Origin: an uncultured Clostridia bacterium
GTDB lineage: Bacteria; Bacillota; Clostridia; Saccharofermentanales; Saccharofermentanaceae
Reading direction: 5' to 3'
NCBI GenBank assembly: GCA_947303255.1
Contig: CAMYXL010000021.1
Span: 1-43,690 of the forward strand
DNA: 43,690 nt
Under the pieces are notes generated by a model that saw only the letters and a program-made list of their open reading frames with translations, was not told the origin of the DNA and did not search any database. Positions 1-7,063 of the stretch are shown here, in pieces. The position numbers and the translations under genes are program-made. Every line of letters begins with the position of its first letter. The stretch's first letter is position 1.

Positions 1-1777
1 ATGTGTAGAGTGTCTGGAGCTGATCCTGGATATCAAGTGCATCGTAGATATCGGATGTGTATCCAACAGGCAAGTGTGAGCTGTTTGTGTAGTAGAATAC
101 GCCGCTTGCATCGTTAGCTGTGATGATCTGCGGATAACGCTTCTTGTCGTGCTTAGCAAGTCTGTAGGATGTAGACTCAGCAGGTGTAGCCTCGAGGTTG
201 TAGAGGTCGCCGTACTCTTCCTGATAGTCGGAGAGACGCTCTCTCATGTGGTTCAATACCTTCTTAGCGAACTCCTGTGTGCACTCGTGTGTGAGGTCCT
301 TATGGAGCCAGTTAGCATTGAGACCAACTTCGTTCATACCAACAAGACCGATCGTTGAGAAGTGGTTGTTGAATGATCCGAGGTAGTGCTTTGTGTAAGG
401 ATAGAGACCCTCGTCGAGAAGCTTTGTGATGGTCTGTCTCTTAACCTTAAGGGAACGGGCAGCGATATCCATCATCTTGTCGAGACGCTTGAAGAAATCA
501 GCCTCGTCCTTAGCAAGGTAAGCGATTCTAGGAAGGTTGATAGTAACAACACCGATAGAACCTGTGGACTCACCTGAACCGAAGTATCCGCCGGACTTCT
601 TACGAAGCTCACGAAGGTCGAGTCTCAAGCGGCAGCACATGGAACGGACATCAGAAGGCTCCATGTCGGAGTTGATGTAGTTGGAGAAGTAAGGTGTTCC
701 GTACTTAGCTGTCATCTCGAAAAGGAGCTTGTTGTTCTCTGTCTCGGACCAGTCAAAGTCTCTTGTAATTGAATATGTAGGGATCGGATACTGGAATCCG
801 CGGCCGTTAGCATCACCTTCGATCATAATCTCGATGAAAGCCTTGTTGACCATATCCATTTCCTTCTGGCAGTCCTTGTACTTGAAGTCCATCTCCTTGC
901 CGCCAACGATACAGTTGAGCTCTGCAAGGTCATTCGGAACTGTCCAGTCAAGTGTGATATTGGAGAAAGGAGCCTGAGTACCCCAACGGCTTGGAGTATT
1001 TACGCCGTAGATAAAGGACTCAACTGCCTTCTTAACCTGCTCATATGAAAGATTGTCAGCCTTAACGAAAGCTGCGAGGTATGTATCAAATGATGAGAAA
1101 GCCTGTGCGCCTGCCCACTCGTTCTGCATGATACCGAGGAAGTTAACCATCTGGTTGCAAAGTGTAGCAAGGTGTGACGGAGGTGAAGATGTGATCTTAC
1201 CTGTGATACCGCCGAGACCCTGTGAGATGAGCTGCTTCAAGGACCATCCTGCACAGTAACCTGTAAGCATGGAAAGGTCGTGGATGTGCATATCTGCATT
1301 TCTGTGAGCGTCTGCGATCTCCTGATCGTAGATCTCTGAGAGCCAGTAGTTGGCTGTGATAGCACCGGAGTTGCTCAGGATGAGACCACCAACGGAATAA
1401 GTAACTGTGGAGTTCTCCTTAACACGCCAGTCATCGATCTTAACATAGCTGTCAACGAGTTCCTTATAGTTCAAAGCCGCGGACTTCATGGCACGGATCT
1501 TCTCACGGTTCTTTCTGTAGAGGATATAAGCCTTAGCTACTTCCTCATAACCTGTTCTCTGGAGAACGGACTCAACACTGTCCTGGATCTCCTCGACCGT
1601 GATCTTGTTATCCTTGATCTTGCCTGCATAGTCTGCAGTTACTTTCAAAGCCAAAAGATCGATAACGTCGTCGTTATACTCTACCTTTACTGCTTCAAAC
1701 GCTTTCTTGATGGCTTCTGAGATCTTAGAGATATTAAAATCTACTATCTTCTCATCTCTTTTTACAACCTGATACAT
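1..1777 (-). CDS. nrdD: Anaerobic ribonucleoside-triphosphate reductase, large subunit (3' end missing)
   Basis: Class III ribonucleotide reductase, which reduces NTPs to dNTPs with a glycyl radical and works only without oxygen. The frame is open from the ATG at 1777 to the window edge, giving 592 residues of a family usually about 700 long. An ATP-cone occupies roughly residues 1-95 (MYQVVKRDEKIVDFNISKIS...). The segment MCCRLRLDLRELRKKSGGYF near residue 380 carries the conserved cysteine region and the GSGESTGSIGVVTINLPR stretch follows. The C-terminal zinc cysteines and the glycyl-radical loop must lie beyond the left edge. The ribosome site GGAGGG is just upstream. The gene starts 14 bases after nrdG and is surely co-transcribed with it under the NrdR-box promoter. 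Identity is secure; only completeness is unknown. Confidence 0.96.
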   Translation of the reverse strand, partial: MYQVVKRDEKIVDFNISKISEAIKKAFEAVKVEYNDDVIDLLALKVTADYAGKIKDNKITVEEIQDSVESVLQRTGYEEVAKAYILYRKNREKIRAMKSAALNYKELVDSYVKIDDWRVKENSTVTYSVGGLILSNSGAITANYWLSEIYDQEIADAHRNADMHIHDLSMLTGYCAGWSLKQLISQGLGGITGKITSSPPSHLATLCNQMVNFLGIMQNEWAGAQAFSSFDTYLAAFVKADNLSYEQVKKAVESFIYGVNTPSRWGTQAPFSNITLDWTVPNDLAELNCIVGGKEMDFKYKDCQKEMDMVNKAFIEIMIEGDANGRGFQYPIPTYSITRDFDWSETENNKLLFEMTAKYGTPYFSNYINSDMEPSDVRSMCCRLRLDLRELRKKSGGYFGSGESTGSIGVVTINLPRIAYLAKDEADFFKRLDKMMDIAARSLKVKRQTITKLLDEGLYPYTKHYLGSFNNHFSTIGLVGMNEVGLNANWLHKDLTHECTQEFAKKVLNHMRERLSDYQEEYGDLYNLEATPAESTSYRLAKHDKKRYPQIITANDASGVFYYTNSSHLPVGYTSDIYDALDIQDQLQTLYT

Positions 1778-1791
1778 AAAACCCTCCAACT

Positions 1792-2499
1792 TTATAATAT
1801 TTCGCCGCCACGTATCTGCGCATTCGGAACCTTTTTCCTGACGATCTCCAAAAGCTTCATGAGCTTCTCCTCACTCGTCGCATGAAACTTGTTCTCTTCG
1901 ATGAGTTCCCCCGAATCCTCAAACCTCTGAAGGAAATATCTGTCTGCTCCTTCAATAAGCTCTCCGATCTTCTCGAACGATTCCTCGTCGTGCAATTCAT
2001 CGATCACCGTTGTTCTGAATTCATAGGGCGTTCCGGACTCCCTTATGATCCTGATGCTCCTTTGAAGTTTGTCGACCGGTGGCTCAATTAGGCCGCACAC
2101 ACGATCGTAACCTTCAAGATAATTCTTGATGTCCATTGCCACATAATCTGCAAGTCCTTCATCCAGTATCTCCTTGAGACGGTCCGGGAATGACCCGTTG
2201 GTATCAAGTTTTACCAGATAACCCATTGCCCTGATCTTCTTGATGAATTCCTTGATGTCGGCATGGATCAAAGGCTCACCGCCTGTTATCGCTACGCCGT
2301 CAAGAAGACCTTTGCGCTTCTCCAAGAACTTGAAGAACTCTTCCTCCTCTACAGTCCCCTCTTCATGAACCTTACCCGGTAACACCAGTGAAGAGTTGTG
2401 GCAATAAGGACATCTGAAGTTGCATCCTAACGTAAACACGGTACAAGCAACATGTTCGGGGAAATCCAGAAGCGTAAGTTTCTGTAGTCCACCCAGCTT
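1792..2499 (-). CDS. nrdG: Anaerobic ribonucleoside-triphosphate reductase activating protein (radical SAM)
   Basis: Radical-SAM activase that installs the glycyl radical on NrdD using a [4Fe-4S] cluster and S-adenosylmethionine. The cluster motif CxxxCxxC is seen as CNFRCPYC near residue 27, followed by HNSSLV, and GGEPL follows about 50 residues later, as in the NrdG2-type activases. I chose the ATG at 2499 (235 residues) rather than the in-frame ATG at 2544. The 2499 start has an AGGGGGG ribosome site, begins MKLGGLQKLTLLDFPEHV as family members do, and lies downstream of the predicted promoter, whose -10 box overlaps the 2544 codon. The order nrdG then nrdD is the reverse of the commoner nrdD-nrdG order. 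Confidence 0.93.
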   Translation of the reverse strand, partial: KLGGLQKLTLLDFPEHVACTVFTLGCNFRCPYCHNSSLVLPGKVHEEGTVEEEEFFKFLEKRKGLLDGVAITGGEPLIHADIKEFIKKIRAMGYLVKLDTNGSFPDRLKEILDEGLADYVAMDIKNYLEGYDRVCGLIEPPVDKLQRSIRIIRESGTPYEFRTTVIDELHDEESFEKIGELIEGADRYFLQRFEDSGELIEENKFHATSEEKLMKLLEIVRKKVPNAQIRGGEIL

Positions 2500-2542
2500 C
2501 ATACTGATTTTTGCCCCCCTAGTTTCTTCTTTAAGCCTAATC

Positions 2543-2594
2543 ATTGTAACTATATATAGTGGTTAAGTCAACCTCACGCCACTATATTTAGTGT
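2543..2594 (-). promoter_or_regulatory. nrdGD promoter with two NrdR boxes
   Basis: On the minus strand a -35 TTGACT (2566-2571) and a -10 TACAAT (2543-2548) are 17 bases apart. Two 16-bp sequences match the NrdR box consensus (CwATATwTwG core): 2547-2562 lies in the spacer over the -10, and 2579-2594 lies just upstream of the -35. They are 32 bp apart, about three helical turns, the spacing usual for NrdR pairs. NrdR is the ATP-cone repressor of ribonucleotide reductase genes; occupancy here would block RNA polymerase. The predicted start of transcription near 2536 also supports the 2499 start for nrdG. Confidence 0.85.
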
Positions 2595-2735
2595 TTTTCG
2601 CTTTTTGCTTGCATACTACTCGCGAAACGTTTTTCTCGGGTCTCAAGGCACGTTTTTTGGGCACATTTTCACAATTTTCATTTATTTTTTAGGTTTACGC
2701 AGACTAACTTTCGAATATTACAAAATTATTACAAA

Positions 2736-2772
2736 ACACAATATGTAGTTTTTGCCCTCCTATATCTAGTGT
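2736..2772. promoter_or_regulatory. Second pair of NrdR-box-like sites
   Basis: Two further 16-bp sequences resemble NrdR boxes: acacaatatgtagttt at 2736-2751 and ctcctatatctagtgt at 2757-2772. Their centres are 21 bp apart, two helical turns instead of the usual three. They sit about 170 bp upstream of the nrdGD promoter pair. They could be an auxiliary operator, or serve a second upstream promoter that I cannot place with confidence. No gene starts between this pair and the main pair. Confidence 0.5.
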
Positions 2773-2837
2773 CTGTTTTTTTCGAAAAAGATCGCTGTAA
2801 TATACAGTTCCACGGAAGAAAACAATTGAAAAAATAC

Positions 2838-2990
2838 AGTCATTACTCCCTATCATTAGGGACACAATACTGGATTTTAAACGAAAATCCCTTCGAAAAT
2901 CCCTATGGATAGGGAGTTTTTGCTGGATTTTAAGTGAAAATACAGTGTTCAAGTCCCTGGGAACAGGGACATTTTACTGGATTTAGAAGG
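2838..2990. repeat. Three tandem ~53 bp repeats, each with a small palindrome
   Basis: Three imperfect units follow each other. Each contains a palindrome of the form TCCCT-n-AGGGA (at 2847-2862, 2899-2915 and 2953-2969) followed by a conserved tail, ctggatttta on the plus strand. The palindromes are about 52-54 bp apart, five helical turns, so they fall on one face of the helix. The array lies between the DUF1846 terminator and the NrdR boxes, so it is upstream of nrdGD. It could be an operator array. There are no near-identical repeats with unique spacers, so it is not CRISPR. Confidence 0.7.
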
Positions 2991-2992
2991 TA

Positions 2993-3024
2993 CAAAAAAA
3001 GCTGCCTCCGGATCGAGACAGCTT
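2993..3024 (-). terminator. Rho-independent terminator after the DUF1846 gene
   Basis: A ten-base stem (arms 2999-3008 and 3015-3024, GAGACAGCTT pairing with AAGCTGCCTC with one mismatch) is followed on the minus strand by a run of seven T. It lies about 20 bases past the DUF1846 stop codon. Confidence 0.85.
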
Positions 3025-3046
3025 TCATTGTTTTCGAGAAAAAAGA

Positions 3047-4534
3047 TTATCTGTGATAAAGCTTTGATGTCTGGTACTTAGGCTCGCATGTGAGGTTGAC
3101 GCCCAGCTTCTTGAAGACGTTGACGTCGACGGAGCTCAGGAGCACGGAAGAGTGAACTTCGCAGTGACGGAGCTTGCTGAGCTGCTCCATGGCCTTCTTT
3201 GCGTTCTCGTCGGTTACGGCTGAGATGCACAAAGCGATGAGGATCTCATCGATGTGAAGGTGCGGGTTGTGACCGCCCAAGGACTGAGTCTTGAGGTTCA
3301 TGACAGGAACGATGACCTCCTCAGGGATGAGGTCGACTTCCTTCGGGATGTCTGCGAGAGCCTTCAGAGCGTTGAGGAGCATAGCGGAAGATGCACCGAG
3401 GAGAGACGTTGTCTTACCTGTGATGATACGGCCGTCAGGGAGCTCGATGGCTGCTGCAGGCTCGTTGTTGGTCTCTTCGGAATGTTTGCATGCCGCGTCG
3501 ATTACAGGACGGCTCGCGATGCTGATGCCTGCCTGCTCCATGAGGAGTTCGATCTTCATGGTCTCGGACTCGTCGCCCTCGCCCTTTACCTTCTTGCAGG
3601 CTGCCTCGTAGTAGCGGCGGATGATCTCGTTTCTGGATGCTTCCCATACTGCTTCCTTATCGAAGATGCAGTTGCCGGCCATGTTAACGCCCATGTCCGT
3701 AGGTGACTTATATGGGCACTCACCGAGCATCTGCTCGAGGCACGCACGTACGACCGGGAATATCTCGACGTCACGGTTGTAGTTAACTGTTGTCTCGCCG
3801 TAAGCCTCGAGATGGAACGGGTCGATCATGTTAACGTCCTTGAGGTCTGCTGTTGCAGCTTCGTATGCGAGGTTTACCGGATCCTTGAGTGCGAGGTTCC
3901 AGATCGGGAATGTCTCGAACTTGGCGTAGCCGGCCTTAACGCCGCGCTTGTGCTCGTGGTAGAGCTGGGAAAGGCATGTAGCCATCTTTCCTGAACCAGG
4001 ACCCGGAGCCGTTACGACTACGAGCTTACGTGTTGTCTCGATATATTGGTTCTTGCCGTAGCCTTCATCGGATACAACAAGCTTCATGTTGGATGGATAA
4101 CCCGGGATCGGGTAGTGTCTGTAAACCGGAACGTTAAGGGAGTTGAGCTTCTTCTCGAATGCGAGAGCTGCAGGCTGCTCGGCAAATCTGGTGAGAACGA
4201 CGCTGCCTACATAGAGGCCGAAGCTTCTGAAGGCGTCGATGAGACGGAGAACATCAAGGTCGTATGTGATTCCGATGTCGCCTCTGATCTTGTTTTTCTC
4301 GATATCTGCCGCGTTGATCGCGATTACGATCTCGGCTTCGTCCTTAAGACGGGACAACATCCTGATCTTGGAGTCAGGAGCAAAACCCGGAAGAACTCTG
4401 GAAGCGTGGAAATCGTCGAACAGCTTGCCGCCGAACTCCAGATAGAGCTTGCCTCCGAACTTGTTGATCCTCTCGAGGATGTGAGATGACTGCATCTCAA
4501 GATACTTGTCATTGTCAAAACCGATCTTGTACAT
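3047..4534 (-). CDS. DUF1846 (UPF0371) family protein
   Basis: A 495-residue cytosolic protein that matches the DUF1846/UPF0371 family over its whole length, starting MYKIGFDNDKYLEMQSSHIL and containing the family blocks FGGKLFDDFHASRVLPGF (about 34-51) and FAEQPAALAFEKKLN (about 117-131). A nucleotide-binding-like loop, APGPGSGK, lies at residues 176-183. Family members are conserved in Firmicutes and their biochemical role is not settled, so no function is given here. The ATG at 4534 has the ribosome site AAGGAAGG. The gene is monocistronic, with its own terminator and no co-directional neighbour within 100 bases. Confidence 0.9.
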   Translation of the reverse strand: MYKIGFDNDKYLEMQSSHILERINKFGGKLYLEFGGKLFDDFHASRVLPGFAPDSKIRMLSRLKDEAEIVIAINAADIEKNKIRGDIGITYDLDVLRLIDAFRSFGLYVGSVVLTRFAEQPAALAFEKKLNSLNVPVYRHYPIPGYPSNMKLVVSDEGYGKNQYIETTRKLVVVTAPGPGSGKMATCLSQLYHEHKRGVKAGYAKFETFPIWNLALKDPVNLAYEAATADLKDVNMIDPFHLEAYGETTVNYNRDVEIFPVVRACLEQMLGECPYKSPTDMGVNMAGNCIFDKEAVWEASRNEIIRRYYEAACKKVKGEGDESETMKIELLMEQAGISIASRPVIDAACKHSEETNNEPAAAIELPDGRIITGKTTSLLGASSAMLLNALKALADIPKEVDLIPEEVIVPVMNLKTQSLGGHNPHLHIDEILIALCISAVTDENAKKAMEQLSKLRHCEVHSSVLLSSVDVNVFKKLGVNLTCEPKYQTSKLYHR

Positions 4535-4571
4535 AACAAACCTTCCTTAACCATACTCGCCGTTTTTTGGC

Positions 4572-4604
4572 ATAAAAAATGCGAACGGCAACATTTCCAT
4601 TCGC
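4572..4604 (-). terminator. Terminator of the SseB-diguanylate cyclase operon
   Basis: Hairpin with arms gcgaacgg (4581-4588) and ccattcgc (4597-4604), eight pairs including one G-T, followed on the minus strand by ATTTTTTA. It lies about 60 bases past the stop of the diguanylate cyclase gene. Confidence 0.8.
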
Positions 4605-4662
4605 CTATTTATTTTATCTTTTTCGAGCTCGAAAAACAAGCAAAGAAAAATTCAATTTTTTA

Positions 4663-5721
4663 TCATTTGTTGATGTAACAGAACTTCGCCAGGTTGCGGC
4701 CCTTGTTCTTCGCATCATAAAGGCAGCGGTCGGCATGCCTGAAAAGCGCGATAGGATCGACGTTTCGGTCAGAATACGCCACACCGATGCTCACAGTCAG
4801 ATTTATCCTTTTGTCTCCCTTATCGAAAACACGGCTCTCGATCTGACGCAGCAGTTTATTGACATTCTTCTCATTCAGGCTGTCGTCCGTGGCAAGGATC
4901 GCGAATTCCTCACCGCCCCAGCGCGAGATGGACGCGGAAGTGTTCTTGCGGAGGAAATCCGAGAGTTCCTTAAGGATTACGTCACCCTTAAGATGTCCGT
5001 AAGTATCGTTGATCGTCTTGAAATGATCGATATCGAGAACGAGGAGCGTAACCCTCTCTACATTCTCATCGCTCAAAGTCCTCTCCACCAGGTCGTTGAA
5101 ACCGCGGCGGTTGATGGCGCCCGTCAGATCATCGTGATAGTAGAGATACTCATACTCGATCTTGGTACGCTTGACCTCTTTGTAAAGTCCCTGACGGATC
5201 GACTCCAACAGGAGCGCGATAAGGAAGAACGTGAGGTAGATAAGCGGGAATCTGATCCTCAAAGAGTCGCTGTAGTGGAATCTGAGCATGTTATAGCCCC
5301 ACGGTGTCCACATGAAAAAGACGATGATCGCGAACATGACCGCCGTCATCGGGATCGCGAACCTTCTCCTGTAGAGGAACAGACTGCACGCAGGCAGTAC
5401 GCAGATCCATATGATACTGACGCCTTCAGGGAATCCCGAATAGATAAAGAACGTAAAAAGCGTAATAAGTTCAACACCAAACAGCCAGGACGACAGTTTG
5501 ACGCCCCTCTTACTTACTCTGCAGAGCGCATAGTCCAACGCGCAAAGGAGCGCGAAGCACAGCGTCACCCAGAAGAGCATGATGTATCCGGTCAGATAAT
5601 CAACCAGTGATGTCACCGTCGATACGACGATCAGGATAAGGAAAATCCAACTGAAGCGGTATTCTTCCTTATCTTCAGCATTTACGGCATCTTGAACAAA
5701 CTCATTGAATAACCTGATCAT
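4663..5721 (-). CDS. Membrane diguanylate cyclase (GGDEF domain)
   Basis: A 352-residue protein predicted to make cyclic di-GMP from two GTP at the membrane. Five or six hydrophobic segments fill residues 22-170, with short loops, so the N-terminal part is a membrane sensor of no family I can name. The GGDEF domain starts near residue 185 (YYHDDLTGAINRRGF), has DIDHFKTINDTYGH and the intact active-site signature GGEEF at 269-273, so it should be catalytic. The RxxD inhibitory site expected just before GGEEF is absent (NTSASISRW), which suggests no product feedback. It starts seven bases after the SseB-like gene stop, with only a weak ribosome site, so translation is probably coupled. Confidence 0.93.
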   Translation of the reverse strand: MIRLFNEFVQDAVNAEDKEEYRFSWIFLILIVVSTVTSLVDYLTGYIMLFWVTLCFALLCALDYALCRVSKRGVKLSSWLFGVELITLFTFFIYSGFPEGVSIIWICVLPACSLFLYRRRFAIPMTAVMFAIIVFFMWTPWGYNMLRFHYSDSLRIRFPLIYLTFFLIALLLESIRQGLYKEVKRTKIEYEYLYYHDDLTGAINRRGFNDLVERTLSDENVERVTLLVLDIDHFKTINDTYGHLKGDVILKELSDFLRKNTSASISRWGGEEFAILATDDSLNEKNVNKLLRQIESRVFDKGDKRINLTVSIGVAYSDRNVDPIALFRHADRCLYDAKNKGRNLAKFCYINK

Positions 5722-5728
5722 GGATCAC

Positions 5729-6808
5729 TTATGCCTTGTAGAACGGTTCGTAGTTAGAGCAGATCTTGATAAATGTCGGAGCCTTCATGGCGAACTCGAC
5801 TCTCATCTCTCTGCCGAGGCAAGGCACGATAACCTTGTATGCTTCGTCAAAGATCTTCTTACGCTCTTCCTCTGTTACGCTGAAGTCGAGGTCGAATACA
5901 ACGATGATGTTAGCCTCTTCGTTGTTCTCCTGCTTAGCGAACAGATAGATCTCCTTAACGAGATCGTTTCTCTGGCCGAAATCCATAAGAGCTTCCTTAA
6001 CGAGACGTGTCTTCTCGGTCTCCTTCATGATACCGATCTTAACAGTCGTATCCTGCTTGATAGTGCGCTTCTGAACGTTATTCTCGCTCTTGTAGCCCTC
6101 GGAATTCCTGATGCTCTCGATAAACTGAGGCGGAACCGGAACAGGCTCAGAGAACGGGTTGATAACAAAACCTTCGCCGCTCTGTGAAGCGATATCAGCA
6201 ATATCATCGAACTTGAGTACGAGAACCTTAACAGGTCCCTTATTCTTCGTAAAAGCAGTCCACTTGGAAAAAGCGCCCCAGTCCGTAAATGTCGGCAGCA
6301 CCTTCTTGTCGGAGCCGTTGATGTTCAGCATCGGGAAGCCAACCTGAGTTCCCTTCTTAACAGTGCCGCTCTCCGTACCGAGGTCATCTGAGACAACAGG
6401 TACCACGAACTTCGCGTGAACCAGGTTGTAGCAGAACTCGTTTGTATAGTCTCTGTCCTTGTAGTTGTCCTTGTAATCACGTGCCAGCGCCAGCAGGAAC
6501 GGATTCTCGATCGGCTTACTTACGTCAACAGCCGCCTGCGGCTCGATATTCGTTACAACAGCATTGATCGCGTTGTCCGGGAGATAGTCACCGTCGATAA
6601 TGATCTCGAGCATATCTCCTTCCCTTTTCGAAAAAGCGGACTTGATCTTTACTACCGGCATATTGGATTTACTTATGTAGAGGTCATCAGCATCACTGTA
6701 TTCACCAAAAGGCTTACCCTTGATTCCTGTCTGTGATCCGTAAGAACTTATTTCCTTGATTAACATTGTAAAGCGGTTGAGTTTTGCCGCCTGATTATTG
6801 ATATCCAT
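5729..6808 (-). CDS. SseB-family protein
   Basis: A 359-residue soluble protein. Residues about 90-240 resemble the SseB N-terminal domain, including FVINPFSEPVPVPPQFIESI. Residues about 255-355 resemble the SseB C-terminal domain, ending ICSNYEPFYKA. A further N-terminal segment (1-85) precedes them. SseB was named for enhanced serine sensitivity, and its molecular role in Firmicutes is unclear. The ribosome site AGGAGGAAGG directly precedes the ATG. It is first in a two-gene unit with the diguanylate cyclase; nothing else links the two functions. Confidence 0.82.
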   Translation of the reverse strand: MDINNQAAKLNRFTMLIKEISSYGSQTGIKGKPFGEYSDADDLYISKSNMPVVKIKSAFSKREGDMLEIIIDGDYLPDNAINAVVTNIEPQAAVDVSKPIENPFLLALARDYKDNYKDRDYTNEFCYNLVHAKFVVPVVSDDLGTESGTVKKGTQVGFPMLNINGSDKKVLPTFTDWGAFSKWTAFTKNKGPVKVLVLKFDDIADIASQSGEGFVINPFSEPVPVPPQFIESIRNSEGYKSENNVQKRTIKQDTTVKIGIMKETEKTRLVKEALMDFGQRNDLVKEIYLFAKQENNEEANIIVVFDLDFSVTEEERKKIFDEAYKVIVPCLGREMRVEFAMKAPTFIKICSNYEPFYKA

Positions 6809-6868
6809 AATCCTTCCTCCTTGAGAAGCTCCCTAGATTGTACCACATAAGCAGTATATTTGAACAAA

Positions 6869-6902
6869 TAAAAGCACCGACCGGCAAAACACCGATCGGC
6901 GC
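6869..6902 (-). terminator. Terminator of cassette A
   Basis: Eleven-pair hairpin (arms 6874-6884 and 6892-6902, two G-T pairs) followed by TTTTATTTG on the minus strand, 15 bases beyond the stop of peptide A. It closes the beta-helix A plus peptide A unit. Confidence 0.88.
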
Positions 6903-6916
6903 GGATATTTCGGTTA

Positions 6917-7063
6917 TCAGTTCTGACCCGGGAAAGTGACTACCGTGAACTCACTGTTCGGATCATCGATATACGGTTCACTGGAATTGATCGGATCATT
7001 ACCGTCAAACTGCAGTCTGATGATATCGATCTCAGGTGATAAGTATTTAGTCTTCTCAAACAT
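6917..7063 (-). CDS. Short YxxPEIDII peptide A (48 residues)
   Basis: Begins MFEKTKYLSPEIDIIRL and ends in an acidic, Asn/Pro/Ser-rich tail (DGNDPINSSEPYIDD...FPGQN). No signal peptide and no cysteine. The YLSPEI segment matches the YxxPx[IL] leader motif of lasso-type precursors. The ATG at 7063 overlaps the last codons of the beta-helix A gene by eight bases (ATGTTTGA), with the ribosome site AAGGGGGC inside that gene, so the two are translationally coupled. The same motif opens four other peptides in this window at the same relative place. Coding status rests on that recurrence; processing and function are inference. Confidence 0.8.
   Translation of the reverse strand: MFEKTKYLSPEIDIIRLQFDGNDPINSSEPYIDDPNSEFTVVTFPGQN

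Noticed and set aside
2704..2952. An 82-codon minus-strand frame over the tandem repeats
   Set aside because: It is made of the repeat units and regulatory boxes, has no ribosome site and resembles no protein.
2838..2990. CRISPR array
   Set aside because: Only three imperfect units, variable inside, no unique spacers of constant length, and no cas genes.
4579..5610. A 343-codon plus-strand frame opposite the diguanylate cyclase
   Set aside because: It is antisense to a gene with an intact GGEEF site. Its composition is typical of a shadow frame.
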